DNA of 64,000 nt from Candidatus Puniceispirillum sp. (GTDB lineage Bacteria > Pseudomonadota > Alphaproteobacteria > Puniceispirillales > Puniceispirillaceae): positions 1-64,000 of the forward strand of contig JADHOR010000007.1 in the NCBI GenBank assembly GCA_016778895.1, given 5' to 3'. Positions 1 to 8,987 of this stretch are shown piece by piece. The notes below the pieces were generated by a model. That model was not told the DNA's origin. It saw only the letters and a program-made list of their open reading frames with translations, and did not search any database. Every line of letters begins with the position of its first letter. The first letter of the stretch is position 1. A program made the translations under genes and the position numbers.

Positions 1-57
1 TAGCGCACTATACTGGGGGTGTAGGGGTCGTGGGTTCAAATCCCGCCGCTCCGACCA
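1..57 (+). tRNA. tRNA-Pro (anticodon GGG), 5' part cut by window start
   Basis: Anticodon arm CTATA-CTGGGGG-TGTAG (anticodon GGG), variable loop GGGTC, T-arm GTGGG-TTCAAAT-CCCGC, acceptor 3' strand CGCTCCG-A-CCA. Confidence 0.9.
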
Positions 58-196
58 TTTTTCATTTAAAAAATACAACAAAACCTGGCCAGCAAAAACC
101 GCCTAACAAGACACGCGTCCCCGGTGAATAATGGCGTAAAAATTATAGAGGAAGGGTGCCCATTATCCCACGCCTGGCGCGACTATGCCGGCCGGA

Positions 197-904
197 TTAA
201 TCCTCGATATTTACCCGGTTGATAAGGGCTTCGGCGGTTTCAACCCTCTCGCTATAACGGTTGGTTAGATAATCTGCGCATCCTCGCGTCAAAAGAGTGA
301 ATTTGACCAGTTCTTCCATCACATCGACCATCCGGTTGTAGAAGGCCGAAGGCTTCATGCGGTTATTTTCGTCAAATTGCTGAAACGCCTTTGGCACTGA
401 CGATTGATTAGGAATCGTCAAACAGCGCATCCAGCGACCTAGAATGCGCATCTGATTGACCGCATTGAAGCTTTGAGACCCGCCATTGACCTGCATCAGC
501 GCGAGGGTTTTGCCCTGCGTTGGGCGAACAGCGCCCAGTGACAGCGGGATCCAGTCAATTTGCGCTTTCATTATGCCAGTCATTGCACCATGTCGCTCTG
601 GCGAACACCAGACCATGGCCTCGCTCCAGCTAACAAGATCACGTAATTCAGCAACCTTTGGGTGGCTTGCCTCATCATCATCGGGTAGGGGCAGGCCGCT
701 TGGGTTAAAGCTTTTGGTTTCGGCGCCTAATTTTGTCAGCACAAGAGCGGCTTCTTCGCTTATTAGCCGACTGAATGAGCGCGCTCTTAATGATCCATAA
801 AGCAATAGGACACGCGGCCGGTGGGACAGCCGGACACGATCAAACATCTGGGCTTCGTCGGGACGTTGGAACTCTGCTTCATTTAGCTGAAATGGCTCAG
901 TCAT
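197..904 (-). CDS. arsH: ArsH-like NADPH-dependent FMN reductase
   Basis: [21 protein letters not shown]...[23 protein letters not shown]...RTMCLT-like ArsH signature over 235 aa. Confidence 0.85.
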   Translation of the reverse strand: MTEPFQLNEAEFQRPDEAQMFDRVRLSHRPRVLLLYGSLRARSFSRLISEEAALVLTKLGAETKSFNPSGLPLPDDDEASHPKVAELRDLVSWSEAMVWCSPERHGAMTGIMKAQIDWIPLSLGAVRPTQGKTLALMQVNGGSQSFNAVNQMRILGRWMRCLTIPNQSSVPKAFQQFDENNRMKPSAFYNRMVDVMEELVKFTLLTRGCADYLTNRYSERVETAEALINRVNIED

Positions 905-917
905 GGTTTAGGTTGCC

Positions 918-1079
918 TCATTTTGCGATAGCTTTGATTTGGATTGGTGATCTCGCCTCTGGCAGCATAGTGTGGTTTTCGGCGGGAAAAACAAAAAAAT
1001 CTCCGGGTGAAAAATCAATAGTGCATTCATCTGGCATCTGATTATCATTGCGCCAGTGATCAGGGTTTTTTGTGACCAT
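918..1079 (-). CDS. hypothetical small protein directly upstream of arsH (start uncertain; ORF open to 1166)
   Basis: ORF on the same strand, 13 nt upstream of arsH; MVTKNPDHWRNDNQMPDECTIDFSPGDFFVFPAEN... looks protein-like; no family recognised. Confidence 0.35.
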   Translation of the reverse strand: MVTKNPDHWRNDNQMPDECTIDFSPGDFFVFPAENHTMLPEARSPIQIKAIAK

Positions 1080-1133
1080 CAGACTGGTAACGGTGGCTGT
1101 GGGCGTGATTGGAGCATCATAAAATTGGCAGAA

Positions 1134-1595
1134 TTGAGTGATAATATTTGCGTACGTAAGGCGCAAAAGACAGATTTGGCGGCTATTTTACGACTTTTGG
1201 CCGATGATAGGCTCGGCCGCCACCGTGAAGATACTTCTGGCAGTCCTCATGCGGATTACCTGACTGCATTCGACGCGGTGAGCCGTGATCCAAACCAGTA
1301 TCTGGCAGTTTTTGAACAGGGCGATGAAATTATTGGCTGCCTGCAGATAACCTTTATTCCGGGTCTGTCACGCCGCGGTGCGTTGCGCGGCCAGATCGAG
1401 GGAGTGCGTGTGGCAGCAAATTTCCGTGGCAAGGGGTATGGCACCAAGATGTTGCGCTGGGCAATTGAAATATGCCGCGAGCAGGGGTGCAAACTGGTAC
1501 AATTAACCAGCGACAAAACCCGCCAGGATGCACAGCGTTTCTATAAAGACCTTGGTTTTGTCCAATCACATGAAGGATTTAAGTTAGAGATTTAG
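1134..1595 (+). CDS. GNAT family N-acetyltransferase
   Basis: VAANFRGKGYGTKMLRWAIEICREQGCKLVQLTSDKTRQDAQRFYKDLGF GNAT motif A/B; TTG start proposed, exact start uncertain. Confidence 0.8.
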   Translation: MSDNICVRKAQKTDLAAILRLLADDRLGRHREDTSGSPHADYLTAFDAVSRDPNQYLAVFEQGDEIIGCLQITFIPGLSRRGALRGQIEGVRVAANFRGKGYGTKMLRWAIEICREQGCKLVQLTSDKTRQDAQRFYKDLGFVQSHEGFKLEI

Positions 1596-1716
1596 GTCTT
1601 TGGTAACGTTTTTGGCACAAAATAGACCGCCAGCCGATTTGCAGATTGACCCCCGCCGCATCTTGTTCCATCGCGACAAAAGATCCTCTGAATTAATCTC
1701 AAAAAAGGCTGGGACG

Positions 1717-2145
1717 ATGAAAGTTACGGGAAGCTGCTACTGTGGTGCGATTACGATTGAAGGCAATATTTCCGCTGATAAAATCATGGCCTGTCATTGC
1801 ACGGATTGCCAGAAATTCAGTGGCGCACCGTTTCGCGCTGTTGCGGTAATGCCAGCCGCTGATGTAAATATTACCGGCGATATATCAGAATTCCGCAAAA
1901 CAGCTGAAAGCGGTAATGAGCGCTTGCAGGGATTTTGTGGCACTTGTGGCAGTCATATCTATGCCACTGATCCTGAAAAAACCCTTTTCATGATCCGTAC
2001 TGGCTGTCTTGACCAGAGGCAAGAGCTTGTCCCGGTAAAACATATTTTTGGCAAATCGGCGGTTGAATGGATTGCCGGTATCGGCGCGGCTGCGTGGGTT
2101 GTCGCTGGACCTGCCAGTGAAGAGGTGACGCCGTTTAAAAAATAG
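1717..2145 (+). CDS. GFA family (glutathione-dependent formaldehyde-activating enzyme-like, CENP-V/GFA fold)
   Basis: GSCYCGAITIEG...MACHCTDCQKFSGAPF...GFCGTCGSHIY zinc-binding Cys pattern; ATG at 1717. Confidence 0.85.
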   Translation: MKVTGSCYCGAITIEGNISADKIMACHCTDCQKFSGAPFRAVAVMPAADVNITGDISEFRKTAESGNERLQGFCGTCGSHIYATDPEKTLFMIRTGCLDQRQELVPVKHIFGKSAVEWIAGIGAAAWVVAGPASEEVTPFKK

Positions 2146-2172
2146 GCTGCTGTCTTTTATCGCGTGGGACGA

Positions 2173-2766
2173 TCACTTTAGTCCACGATGCGCAAGCACG
2201 CCGTTGATGAAATCATCGGCGGTTGTGTCTTTCAGTCGGCAATTATTGATATTTGAGAGGCGGCTATCAATCGTGATTTTTGGGAAGCCAACAACCGCCA
2301 TTGCACTTGCTAATGCCTGTGCCGCGTCATTTATGCGTGATGCCCCATTGTCGATTTCGTCGCGAATACGCAATGTCGCAATACAATCGGCAATGCTCTC
2401 ATTCATCATGTGAGCAGGACTGTTGCGCGGCGGGTGTGGCAGGTCGATATCACCGGTTTGATGATGGGCGCATTCATGCATATCAACAAACTTCTGCAAT
2501 GCGGCTGGCGATCGCTCATAACTGAAACGGTAAATAACCGGCTTGCCATTATCATCATTTTTCGCCATTCCAGCCGCGGATTTCGCCGTCTGTGACGTGC
2601 GGGTTTCAAATCGAACAATCTCGCCGCGGCTGTTTTGACAAATCGGCGGCGCAATCACCTCAAATATTTGCGGTGATGATTGCGCGTCCGCAGTTGATAT
2701 GGCCACCAGCATGATTAGCAGGATTTGAAAGCCAAAAAGAAACGAGCAGACTAATTTACGCGTCAT
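2173..2766 (-). CDS. putative secreted metallopeptidase-like protein (HExxH ... NESxAD)
   Basis: Signal peptide MTRKLVCSFLFGFQILLIMLVAISTADAQ; HECAHHQTGD and downstream NESIADC, a gluzincin-like arrangement. Confidence 0.55.
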   Translation of the reverse strand: MTRKLVCSFLFGFQILLIMLVAISTADAQSSPQIFEVIAPPICQNSRGEIVRFETRTSQTAKSAAGMAKNDDNGKPVIYRFSYERSPAALQKFVDMHECAHHQTGDIDLPHPPRNSPAHMMNESIADCIATLRIRDEIDNGASRINDAAQALASAMAVVGFPKITIDSRLSNINNCRLKDTTADDFINGVLAHRGLK

Positions 2767-2776
2767 GATTTGGCCC

Positions 2777-3163
2777 CTATGCTGCGGCAAAGCTGGAGCG
2801 GAACTGGGCTGCCCATTTACCATGTTTGTGCGTGATAACCCACAGCGAGTCAAAATCGGCAATCAGATTATCCGCGGCGTCAAACCTATTGATCCGTACC
2901 GCCAAATGAACCTTGTTATTGCTTGCCCGTTGGACAGTGATTGAGTGCCATGCGGTACGCGCCCAATTACCGCCAGCCCGCACCCTGAAATCCCCCAGAT
3001 ACCGATCTTTTGAGGGCCAAAAATCCAGATTGACGTCAACAAGCCGATAATGCGGAAAATGGAGCGTTGCGGCAAGCCCGTCCTCCTCAAGCGCATTCAG
3101 CGCATCTAGATGCTGTTGCATGATTGCTAATGCTGATGTTTCTGCAGATTTATCACTGTTCAT
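2777..3163 (-). CDS. SnoaL/NTF2-like hypothetical protein
   Basis: MNSDKSAETSALAIMQQHLDALNALEEDGLAATLHFPHYRL...GKWAAQFRSSFA; NTF2-like pattern, upstream of the 2173-2766 gene. Confidence 0.5.
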   Translation of the reverse strand: MNSDKSAETSALAIMQQHLDALNALEEDGLAATLHFPHYRLVDVNLDFWPSKDRYLGDFRVRAGGNWARTAWHSITVQRASNNKVHLAVRINRFDAADNLIADFDSLWVITHKHGKWAAQFRSSFAAA

Positions 3164-3419
3164 TGTCGGCTCCTTGAACGAAAAGCGAAAAACCGGCGTT
3201 ATAAGGCGGCTGGCTTCGGCACATGACAATGCCATAAATACGCTCCAACACAAAGCCAGCTGCCGCCCGGTTCAACGTTGCGTCGGTTTAACCTGCGTCA
3301 CTGGGTTCGGGTAAATACGATAAATTGCTTGCGATATGATAGTAAGCGGATCAGCATGAGTGGCCCATTACGGGCTGATTATCTTTTGGACTGGTAATTT
3401 CCTTTTGCTGTTTTGGGGC

Positions 3420-3455
3420 GTTTGCATTCGGGTGTTTGCATTCGGGTGTTTGCAT
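3420..3455. repeat. 14-bp direct tandem repeat (GTTTGCATTCGGGT), ~2.6 copies
   Basis: gtttgcattcgggt / gtttgcattcgggt / gtttgcat read directly in an intergenic region. Confidence 0.9.
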
Positions 3456-3514
3456 GTTGCGATGCGATGTCGATTTAATGATTTTGAACTATGGTTGTTG
3501 CGGGATCTTAAAGG

Positions 3515-4669
3515 ATGATTGACCGGCTGGTTATGCGTAATGTCTGGGTTTCGTCATGGGTTTTGTCGCTGTCACTTTTTGGCGATGCGCTGATTTATGT
3601 AATCTTGCCGGTTCATGCTGATGCGTTTGGTGTCAGTATGGTGATGGTTGGGTTTTTGCTGGCCGTCAACCGGATTATTCGCACCTTTGCCTATGGGCTG
3701 ATTGTGGATTTGGCCGAACGAATTGGCGTGAAAAATCTGTGTCTAATTGCGGCAATAACCGCCACCTTATCTACCCTGGGTTATGGTTTTCTCGATGGTG
3801 CGGTGTTGCTGACCTTGTCGCGAATGCTGTGGGGATTATCCTTTGCCGCATTGCTGCTTGTGACGTTGACCTATGCAGCGGTTAATCCGGCAAAGGCCGG
3901 CACGCGCATTGGTATCAGCCGCTCGGTTGAGCAGGTTGGGCCATTGTTGGCGATGACGGTGGGGGCATGGTTTGCAACCATTGTTGGGCCGCGCGATGTA
4001 TTTTTATATCTAGGGCTTGCTACTGCTGTTTGTGTCGGGCTGGCCTTCTGCCTTGATGGGTCGGCCCAGCCGGAACGGATTAAAAAGCAGCTATCGCGTG
4101 ACCGTATATTTCCATGGCCGGATAGTCTTGATATGATGATTTTTTGGATGGGGGCGGGGATTGACGGCGTTTTTACCGTGTCGATTTCGCTTATGTGGGC
4201 GCAATATGTATCCCTCGAGACTGCGATCTTGTTTGGTGGCAGTATTCTTGCGGCACGGCGGCTAAGCGAAATGCTGGTGGCGCCGTGTTCGGGGGTTATT
4301 GCCGATCGGTTTGGTATAAGGCTACCGCTGACACTGATGATCCTCTTGGCGGTTGCCGGATTTGTATTGCTCGGTGCAGGGCAGTTAATGGCTGGATCAG
4401 TGGCTCTGGTGCTGGCCCGCGGCGCTTTGGGCACCTTGTTTCCTGCCGCGGTGGCGCGGATTAATCCGGATAACACGGTAAAAGCACTGGCGCGAAACCA
4501 GACATGGCGCGATGTTGGCGCCGCCGCAGGGCCACTGGCCACCGGTGCCGGCCTCGCCTTTGTTGGGCCTGAAATCATGCATATGGCTGTTGCCGCGGCG
4601 TTTATTATCGCCTTTGCCGTGTTTGTTCTGTCACCTGGCTGGAAAACAGTAACGCGGCCGGTCATTTGA
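3515..4669 (+). CDS. MFS transporter
   Basis: 384 aa, multiple hydrophobic helices, MFS-like organisation. Confidence 0.8.
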   Translation: MIDRLVMRNVWVSSWVLSLSLFGDALIYVILPVHADAFGVSMVMVGFLLAVNRIIRTFAYGLIVDLAERIGVKNLCLIAAITATLSTLGYGFLDGAVLLTLSRMLWGLSFAALLLVTLTYAAVNPAKAGTRIGISRSVEQVGPLLAMTVGAWFATIVGPRDVFLYLGLATAVCVGLAFCLDGSAQPERIKKQLSRDRIFPWPDSLDMMIFWMGAGIDGVFTVSISLMWAQYVSLETAILFGGSILAARRLSEMLVAPCSGVIADRFGIRLPLTLMILLAVAGFVLLGAGQLMAGSVALVLARGALGTLFPAAVARINPDNTVKALARNQTWRDVGAAAGPLATGAGLAFVGPEIMHMAVAAAFIIAFAVFVLSPGWKTVTRPVI

Positions 4670-4800
4670 TGATGGTGATTACAGTCTTTAATCTTGTTTG
4701 GGCTGGTCGCTATGGTGGTATTGAAATGCGCTTGCCTGAATAAAAGATATTAGGCAAAACCATTGGCATCAGCGTCCAAGTGGGGCGTTACTCTCGAAAA

Positions 4801-6030
4801 ATGAAGGATAAAAGCCCCAATATGCCAGCGCCTCTCTCATCTTTTGCACATGATTTGTGGCTGACTGTCATCATATTATTCTGTGGCACGCTTAGCGGCA
4901 TTAACATTGCCAAACTAGCCCCGACGATTGCCGAATTATCGACAAGTTTTGGCCTCAGCCTGTCGCAGATTGGGCTGCTGGCGTCAGTCTTTACCATCAT
5001 TATGGTGATTGCCGGATCATTGATTGGCGGCATTGTGCGTGGTGCAGGAACCAAACGCATTTTGATTGCCGCCCTGGTTGTCGCCTGTATTGGCAATATT
5101 ATCAGCCTGTTCAGTGGTTCGGTGATTGGTCTTTTTATTGGCCGCGCGATTGAGGGGATTAGCCTGATTGCACTGACGCTAACCGCCCCCAGCCTGTTAA
5201 CCCAACATACAGATCCGTTGAATCGTGGCTGGGTCATGGGGGCATGGGGCGGGTTTATGCCGCTTGGCAACGGGATGGCGATCATTGCTGCGCCCTATCT
5301 TATTGAAAAGGGCGGCTGGCAGTTGGTCTGGCAAGTTGGGCTTGGGTTCTCGGTTCTGGTCTGTTTGCTGGGGTGGCTGTTTATTCCGGATGATAAGGCG
5401 CCGGTCAGACGTCAATTTGATCTTGCCGCATTAAAGCTGGCGGTCAAATTACCATTGCTTGCTTTTATCGGACTCAGCTTTGCGCTGCATTCACTGGTTT
5501 ATCAGACATTGATCCAGTTCATGCCATTGATATCACAGTCGCTTGGCGGGTTTAGTCTCATTCAGGGGGCGATGATCACTAGCTTGTTCTGCGTGTTTAA
5601 TTTTGCTGGCAATCTGATGACCGGACAGGCTTTGCAGCGCGGTATCGCGCCGTCACAAATCGTCAGACTGGTGTTTTCGACGGTGTCGATATTGCTGATT
5701 TTACTGGCTGTATTTAGCCAGTTTGCGGGGTTCCTGTTCCTGCTTTTGGTCCTGACCGGGCTGGTTACCGGAGGGTCAGCCCCGATTTTCTTCTATCTTG
5801 TCAGCCGGTCAAATGATGATCCGCAAAATTTACCGGTGTTTGTGGCGTGGGTGTTTCAGATTCAGGGTCTTGGTATACTTGTCGGGCCTGCTCTTATCAG
5901 CCTTGTGGTTGAAACCACGAATAGCTGGACTATTGGCCTGTTGTGCCTGATACCGGCCTGTCTTGCCATTGTTGCAATGTCGGGGCGGCTGGTGCTTCCG
6001 GTCACATCGGCCAAAAAGGCGTACCGGTGA
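4801..6030 (+). CDS. MFS transporter (CynX/NimT-like)
   Basis: ~410 aa, 12 predicted hydrophobic segments; SGINIAKLAPTIAELSTSFGLSLSQIGLLASVF. Confidence 0.8.
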   Translation: MKDKSPNMPAPLSSFAHDLWLTVIILFCGTLSGINIAKLAPTIAELSTSFGLSLSQIGLLASVFTIIMVIAGSLIGGIVRGAGTKRILIAALVVACIGNIISLFSGSVIGLFIGRAIEGISLIALTLTAPSLLTQHTDPLNRGWVMGAWGGFMPLGNGMAIIAAPYLIEKGGWQLVWQVGLGFSVLVCLLGWLFIPDDKAPVRRQFDLAALKLAVKLPLLAFIGLSFALHSLVYQTLIQFMPLISQSLGGFSLIQGAMITSLFCVFNFAGNLMTGQALQRGIAPSQIVRLVFSTVSILLILLAVFSQFAGFLFLLLVLTGLVTGGSAPIFFYLVSRSNDDPQNLPVFVAWVFQIQGLGILVGPALISLVVETTNSWTIGLLCLIPACLAIVAMSGRLVLPVTSAKKAYR

Positions 6031-6071
6031 CAGATAGCCCGCGATAAGCAGCGTTTCCTCGCCGCGCCGCT

Positions 6072-7190
6072 CTAGGTTTTCTTGCCGTCCCAGACTGAAG
6101 ATGGCACATAGGCTTCGCCGCGGGCCAGCATCCGCGTTGTACGAAGCAAGCCAGCCCGTTCGATCTGCATGTCACCATCTTGGGTTTCGTCATCTTCGAC
6201 TTTAAGGCTCAGTTGAACATCAAATTTGCCCGACGGATGCTCAATTTTGATGTCTTTCACCATGCCGTCAGGCAACGTGGCAAGATCATTGATTGCGCTA
6301 TCTTGGTAAAGCGCGGCACTGGCAACCGAAACCGCGCCAAGCACGCCGATGGCTTTATGGCAATGTTTCGGAATGAAAGTTCGGGTATTCACCGCACCCC
6401 CAGCCAGCGGCTTTGAGACAAGGCTCATTTTTGGCACTGCTTTGCTTGATACGTCGCCAAGCCCCATGGCCAACCCGGCCTGAAGCCGGATCGATTCGAG
6501 GCGTGATTTCAGCGTTTCATCAGCATTTAGCTGTTCTGGTGTTTCGTTTCCGGTAATATCAAAATCACTGGCGCGTAAACAGACAACCGGCATTCCATTA
6601 TCAATGCAAGTGACCTGCACGCCGTCAAATTCGTCCCGATGATTTCCGGTTGGAAACAGGCTACCGCAGGCTGATCCCTGAAGATCCTCATAATTGCACA
6701 TGACAGGCGCAGATGTGCCCATTACCCCATCAATACGAGCATCGCCATGATAGATTGGCAGGCCGTTTTTCAGCGGGAACTGTAACAGACAGCGATTGCC
6801 GCTATTGGTCATATAAACGCGGATATTGGCAAGCTCGCCAGCCGGTTTGATTAATCCGGTTTCAACAGCGAAGGCACCTATGCCCGACAGGATGTTGCCG
6901 CAATTTGGGGTGTCATCCAACCCATCCTCGCCGACAAGCGCCTGCACAAAGCTATAGTCGATATCACTGTCATCACGCTGTGAAATTGACACGATTGCGA
7001 TTTTTGAGGTGAGCGGGTCAGCCCCGCCAAGGCCATCTATCTGACGGCGGTCGCCATAGGCGCCCATTACCCATTTCAGTACATTATCACGGGTGGCTTT
7101 ATCTTGGGGTAGATCGGCAAGGTGAAAATAAATCCCTTTCGAACTACCGCCACGCATCTGGATGAACGGGATTGCTGTTTGGTTTGACAT
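6072..7190 (-). CDS. PrpF family protein / 4-oxalomesaconate tautomerase-like isomerase
   Basis: MRGGSSKGIYFHLADLPQD...GLGGADPLTSKIAIVS...DDTPNCGNILSGIGAFAVETGL; PrpF signatures. Confidence 0.85.
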   Translation of the reverse strand: MSNQTAIPFIQMRGGSSKGIYFHLADLPQDKATRDNVLKWVMGAYGDRRQIDGLGGADPLTSKIAIVSISQRDDSDIDYSFVQALVGEDGLDDTPNCGNILSGIGAFAVETGLIKPAGELANIRVYMTNSGNRCLLQFPLKNGLPIYHGDARIDGVMGTSAPVMCNYEDLQGSACGSLFPTGNHRDEFDGVQVTCIDNGMPVVCLRASDFDITGNETPEQLNADETLKSRLESIRLQAGLAMGLGDVSSKAVPKMSLVSKPLAGGAVNTRTFIPKHCHKAIGVLGAVSVASAALYQDSAINDLATLPDGMVKDIKIEHPSGKFDVQLSLKVEDDETQDGDMQIERAGLLRTTRMLARGEAYVPSSVWDGKKT

Positions 7191-7465
7191 GGTCTGCCCT
7201 ATGCTGGGATGAGGTCGAGCGCCCATCATATACATGATTTTGCCGGTGATATGCCTAAAAATATTGCTGGCCATGTCCGAGCGAAATAATTTTTATGATC
7301 GCGATGTTATGGTCGCCTTACCGGTCAATCAACCATTGGCATTTCTGCCGCCACATGCCTATAGTGGCTAAGGATTAGGTAACGCTAATAACAGCAGCAT
7401 CTTCCCGCTGCCTGTTGCCATAATCGAGTTACCACGATGCAACCCAATTTCAAAAAGAGATAAAA

Positions 7466-7999
7466 ATGGCTAGATTACCTGCGCTTGATCACGCCCAGAT
7501 GACTGCGAAGCAAAAAGAGATTTATCAGGAAATTGCGTCGGGGCCGCGCGGCAATGTGCGGGGGCCGCTCGCTGTATGGCTGCACCGGCCAGATCTTGCC
7601 GATAAGGCGCAGCAGCTGGGCCGATATTGCCGTTATGATTCGTCATTATCACCGCGCCTCTCGGAGCTGGCTATTTTAACAACAGCGAGGATTTGGGATG
7701 CCGCTTTTGAATGGCAAGCCCATGTGCCGCACGCACGCGCCGCCGGTGTTGACGAGGAAATTATTGATGCGCTGGCGAATGATCAAGCGCCTGAATTTGC
7801 TGCTGAGGACGAAGCGCTTGTTTATGAATTCACGCGTGAGCTAAATCTCGCACGCGGCGTCTCTGATGCGTTATACGCCCGCACTATTGCTGTCTTAGGC
7901 AAGGATAGAACGGTCGATCTTGTTGGGGTTCTGGGCTATTACAGCCTGATTTCGATGACCATCAAGGCATTTGATGTTGATCTGATTGGCGCCGTTTAG
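7466..7999 (+). CDS. carboxymuconolactone decarboxylase family protein
   Basis: RLSELAILTTARIWDAAFEWQAHVPHARAAGVDEEIIDAL; AhpD/CMD-like helix pattern. Confidence 0.8.
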   Translation: MARLPALDHAQMTAKQKEIYQEIASGPRGNVRGPLAVWLHRPDLADKAQQLGRYCRYDSSLSPRLSELAILTTARIWDAAFEWQAHVPHARAAGVDEEIIDALANDQAPEFAAEDEALVYEFTRELNLARGVSDALYARTIAVLGKDRTVDLVGVLGYYSLISMTIKAFDVDLIGAV

Positions 8000-8105
8000 G
8001 ATTTGCCGCTGAGACTAACATGATTGCCTGATTATGGGCGTTCTAACAGGGGTTGATCCGACCGCTTGGACATAGGTCAAAAGCGGTGCTATAAGGAATT
8101 TCTTT

Positions 8106-8987
8106 TTGACGCGAGCAATCCTAACTATCATTGCAGCAATATTTTCCTTCTCGTTAATGGGGGTTGCTGTCCGCATTCTGACCGCCGATTATTCGATCTT
8201 TCAGATTTCCTTTACACGCAATTTTTTCGGGTTTCTGCCGATACTGCTGTTGCTGGCCTACAGCAAACAATTGGCAGCACTCAAAACGCCATTCAGCCGC
8301 AATGAATGGATGATCTGTGCGATCCGAGGCGGCGTTGTGTCTTTGGCGCAGCTGTTTCTGTTTACCGCCTATAGCAAGCTGGAATTTGCCACTGTTTCGA
8401 CCTTGGCATTTTCTGGGCCATTTTTTGTTACAGCCTTATCTGTGCCGCTGCTTGAGGCAAAGGTTGGGTTCTGGCGTTGGTCGGCCGTCATACTAGGGTT
8501 CTCGGGTGTTGTAATGATCATGCAACCGGGTGCCAGTATCTTCTCATTATTTTCGATTTTGCCAGTGCTGGCGGCGCTATGCTATGCGACCTCCAGCACA
8601 ATTGTAAAAATCTTTTCTGCTGATCGTTTGTCTGGCGTGATCCAGTTCCGGTCGCAGATTTTTGCGGTGCTGTTTTCCCTCTTATTATGGCTTGGTTTCG
8701 GCGAATTTGTCCCCATTGCCACGGCGGGTGATCTGGGGTTGTTTATAGGGCTTGGGCTGTTGGGCGGTGCTGGCGTTCTTGGACTTGTCGTGGCGTATCG
8801 GATGTCACAGCCTAGCCTGCTGGCCCCTTTTGAATATTTCGGCATCCCGTTTTCGCTGTTTCTGGGCTGGTGGTTTTTTGCCGAGGCTCCGCTCGACCGG
8901 TTATTTCCGGGTGTTTTGGCGATTGTCACTGGTGGTTTGGTGATTATCTGGCGGCAGGCGCGGGCAAAACCTGGCGCGGGGTCCTAG
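8106..8987 (+). CDS. DMT family (EamA) transporter
   Basis: 293 aa, ten hydrophobic helices with EamA duplication; TTG start. Confidence 0.8.
   Translation: MTRAILTIIAAIFSFSLMGVAVRILTADYSIFQISFTRNFFGFLPILLLLAYSKQLAALKTPFSRNEWMICAIRGGVVSLAQLFLFTAYSKLEFATVSTLAFSGPFFVTALSVPLLEAKVGFWRWSAVILGFSGVVMIMQPGASIFSLFSILPVLAALCYATSSTIVKIFSADRLSGVIQFRSQIFAVLFSLLLWLGFGEFVPIATAGDLGLFIGLGLLGGAGVLGLVVAYRMSQPSLLAPFEYFGIPFSLFLGWWFFAEAPLDRLFPGVLAIVTGGLVIIWRQARAKPGAGS

Noticed and set aside
3871-4665. 264-aa minus-strand ORF inside the MFS transporter
   Set aside because: Antisense shadow ORF of a well-supported membrane protein; Ala/Pro/Ser/Arg-biased composition
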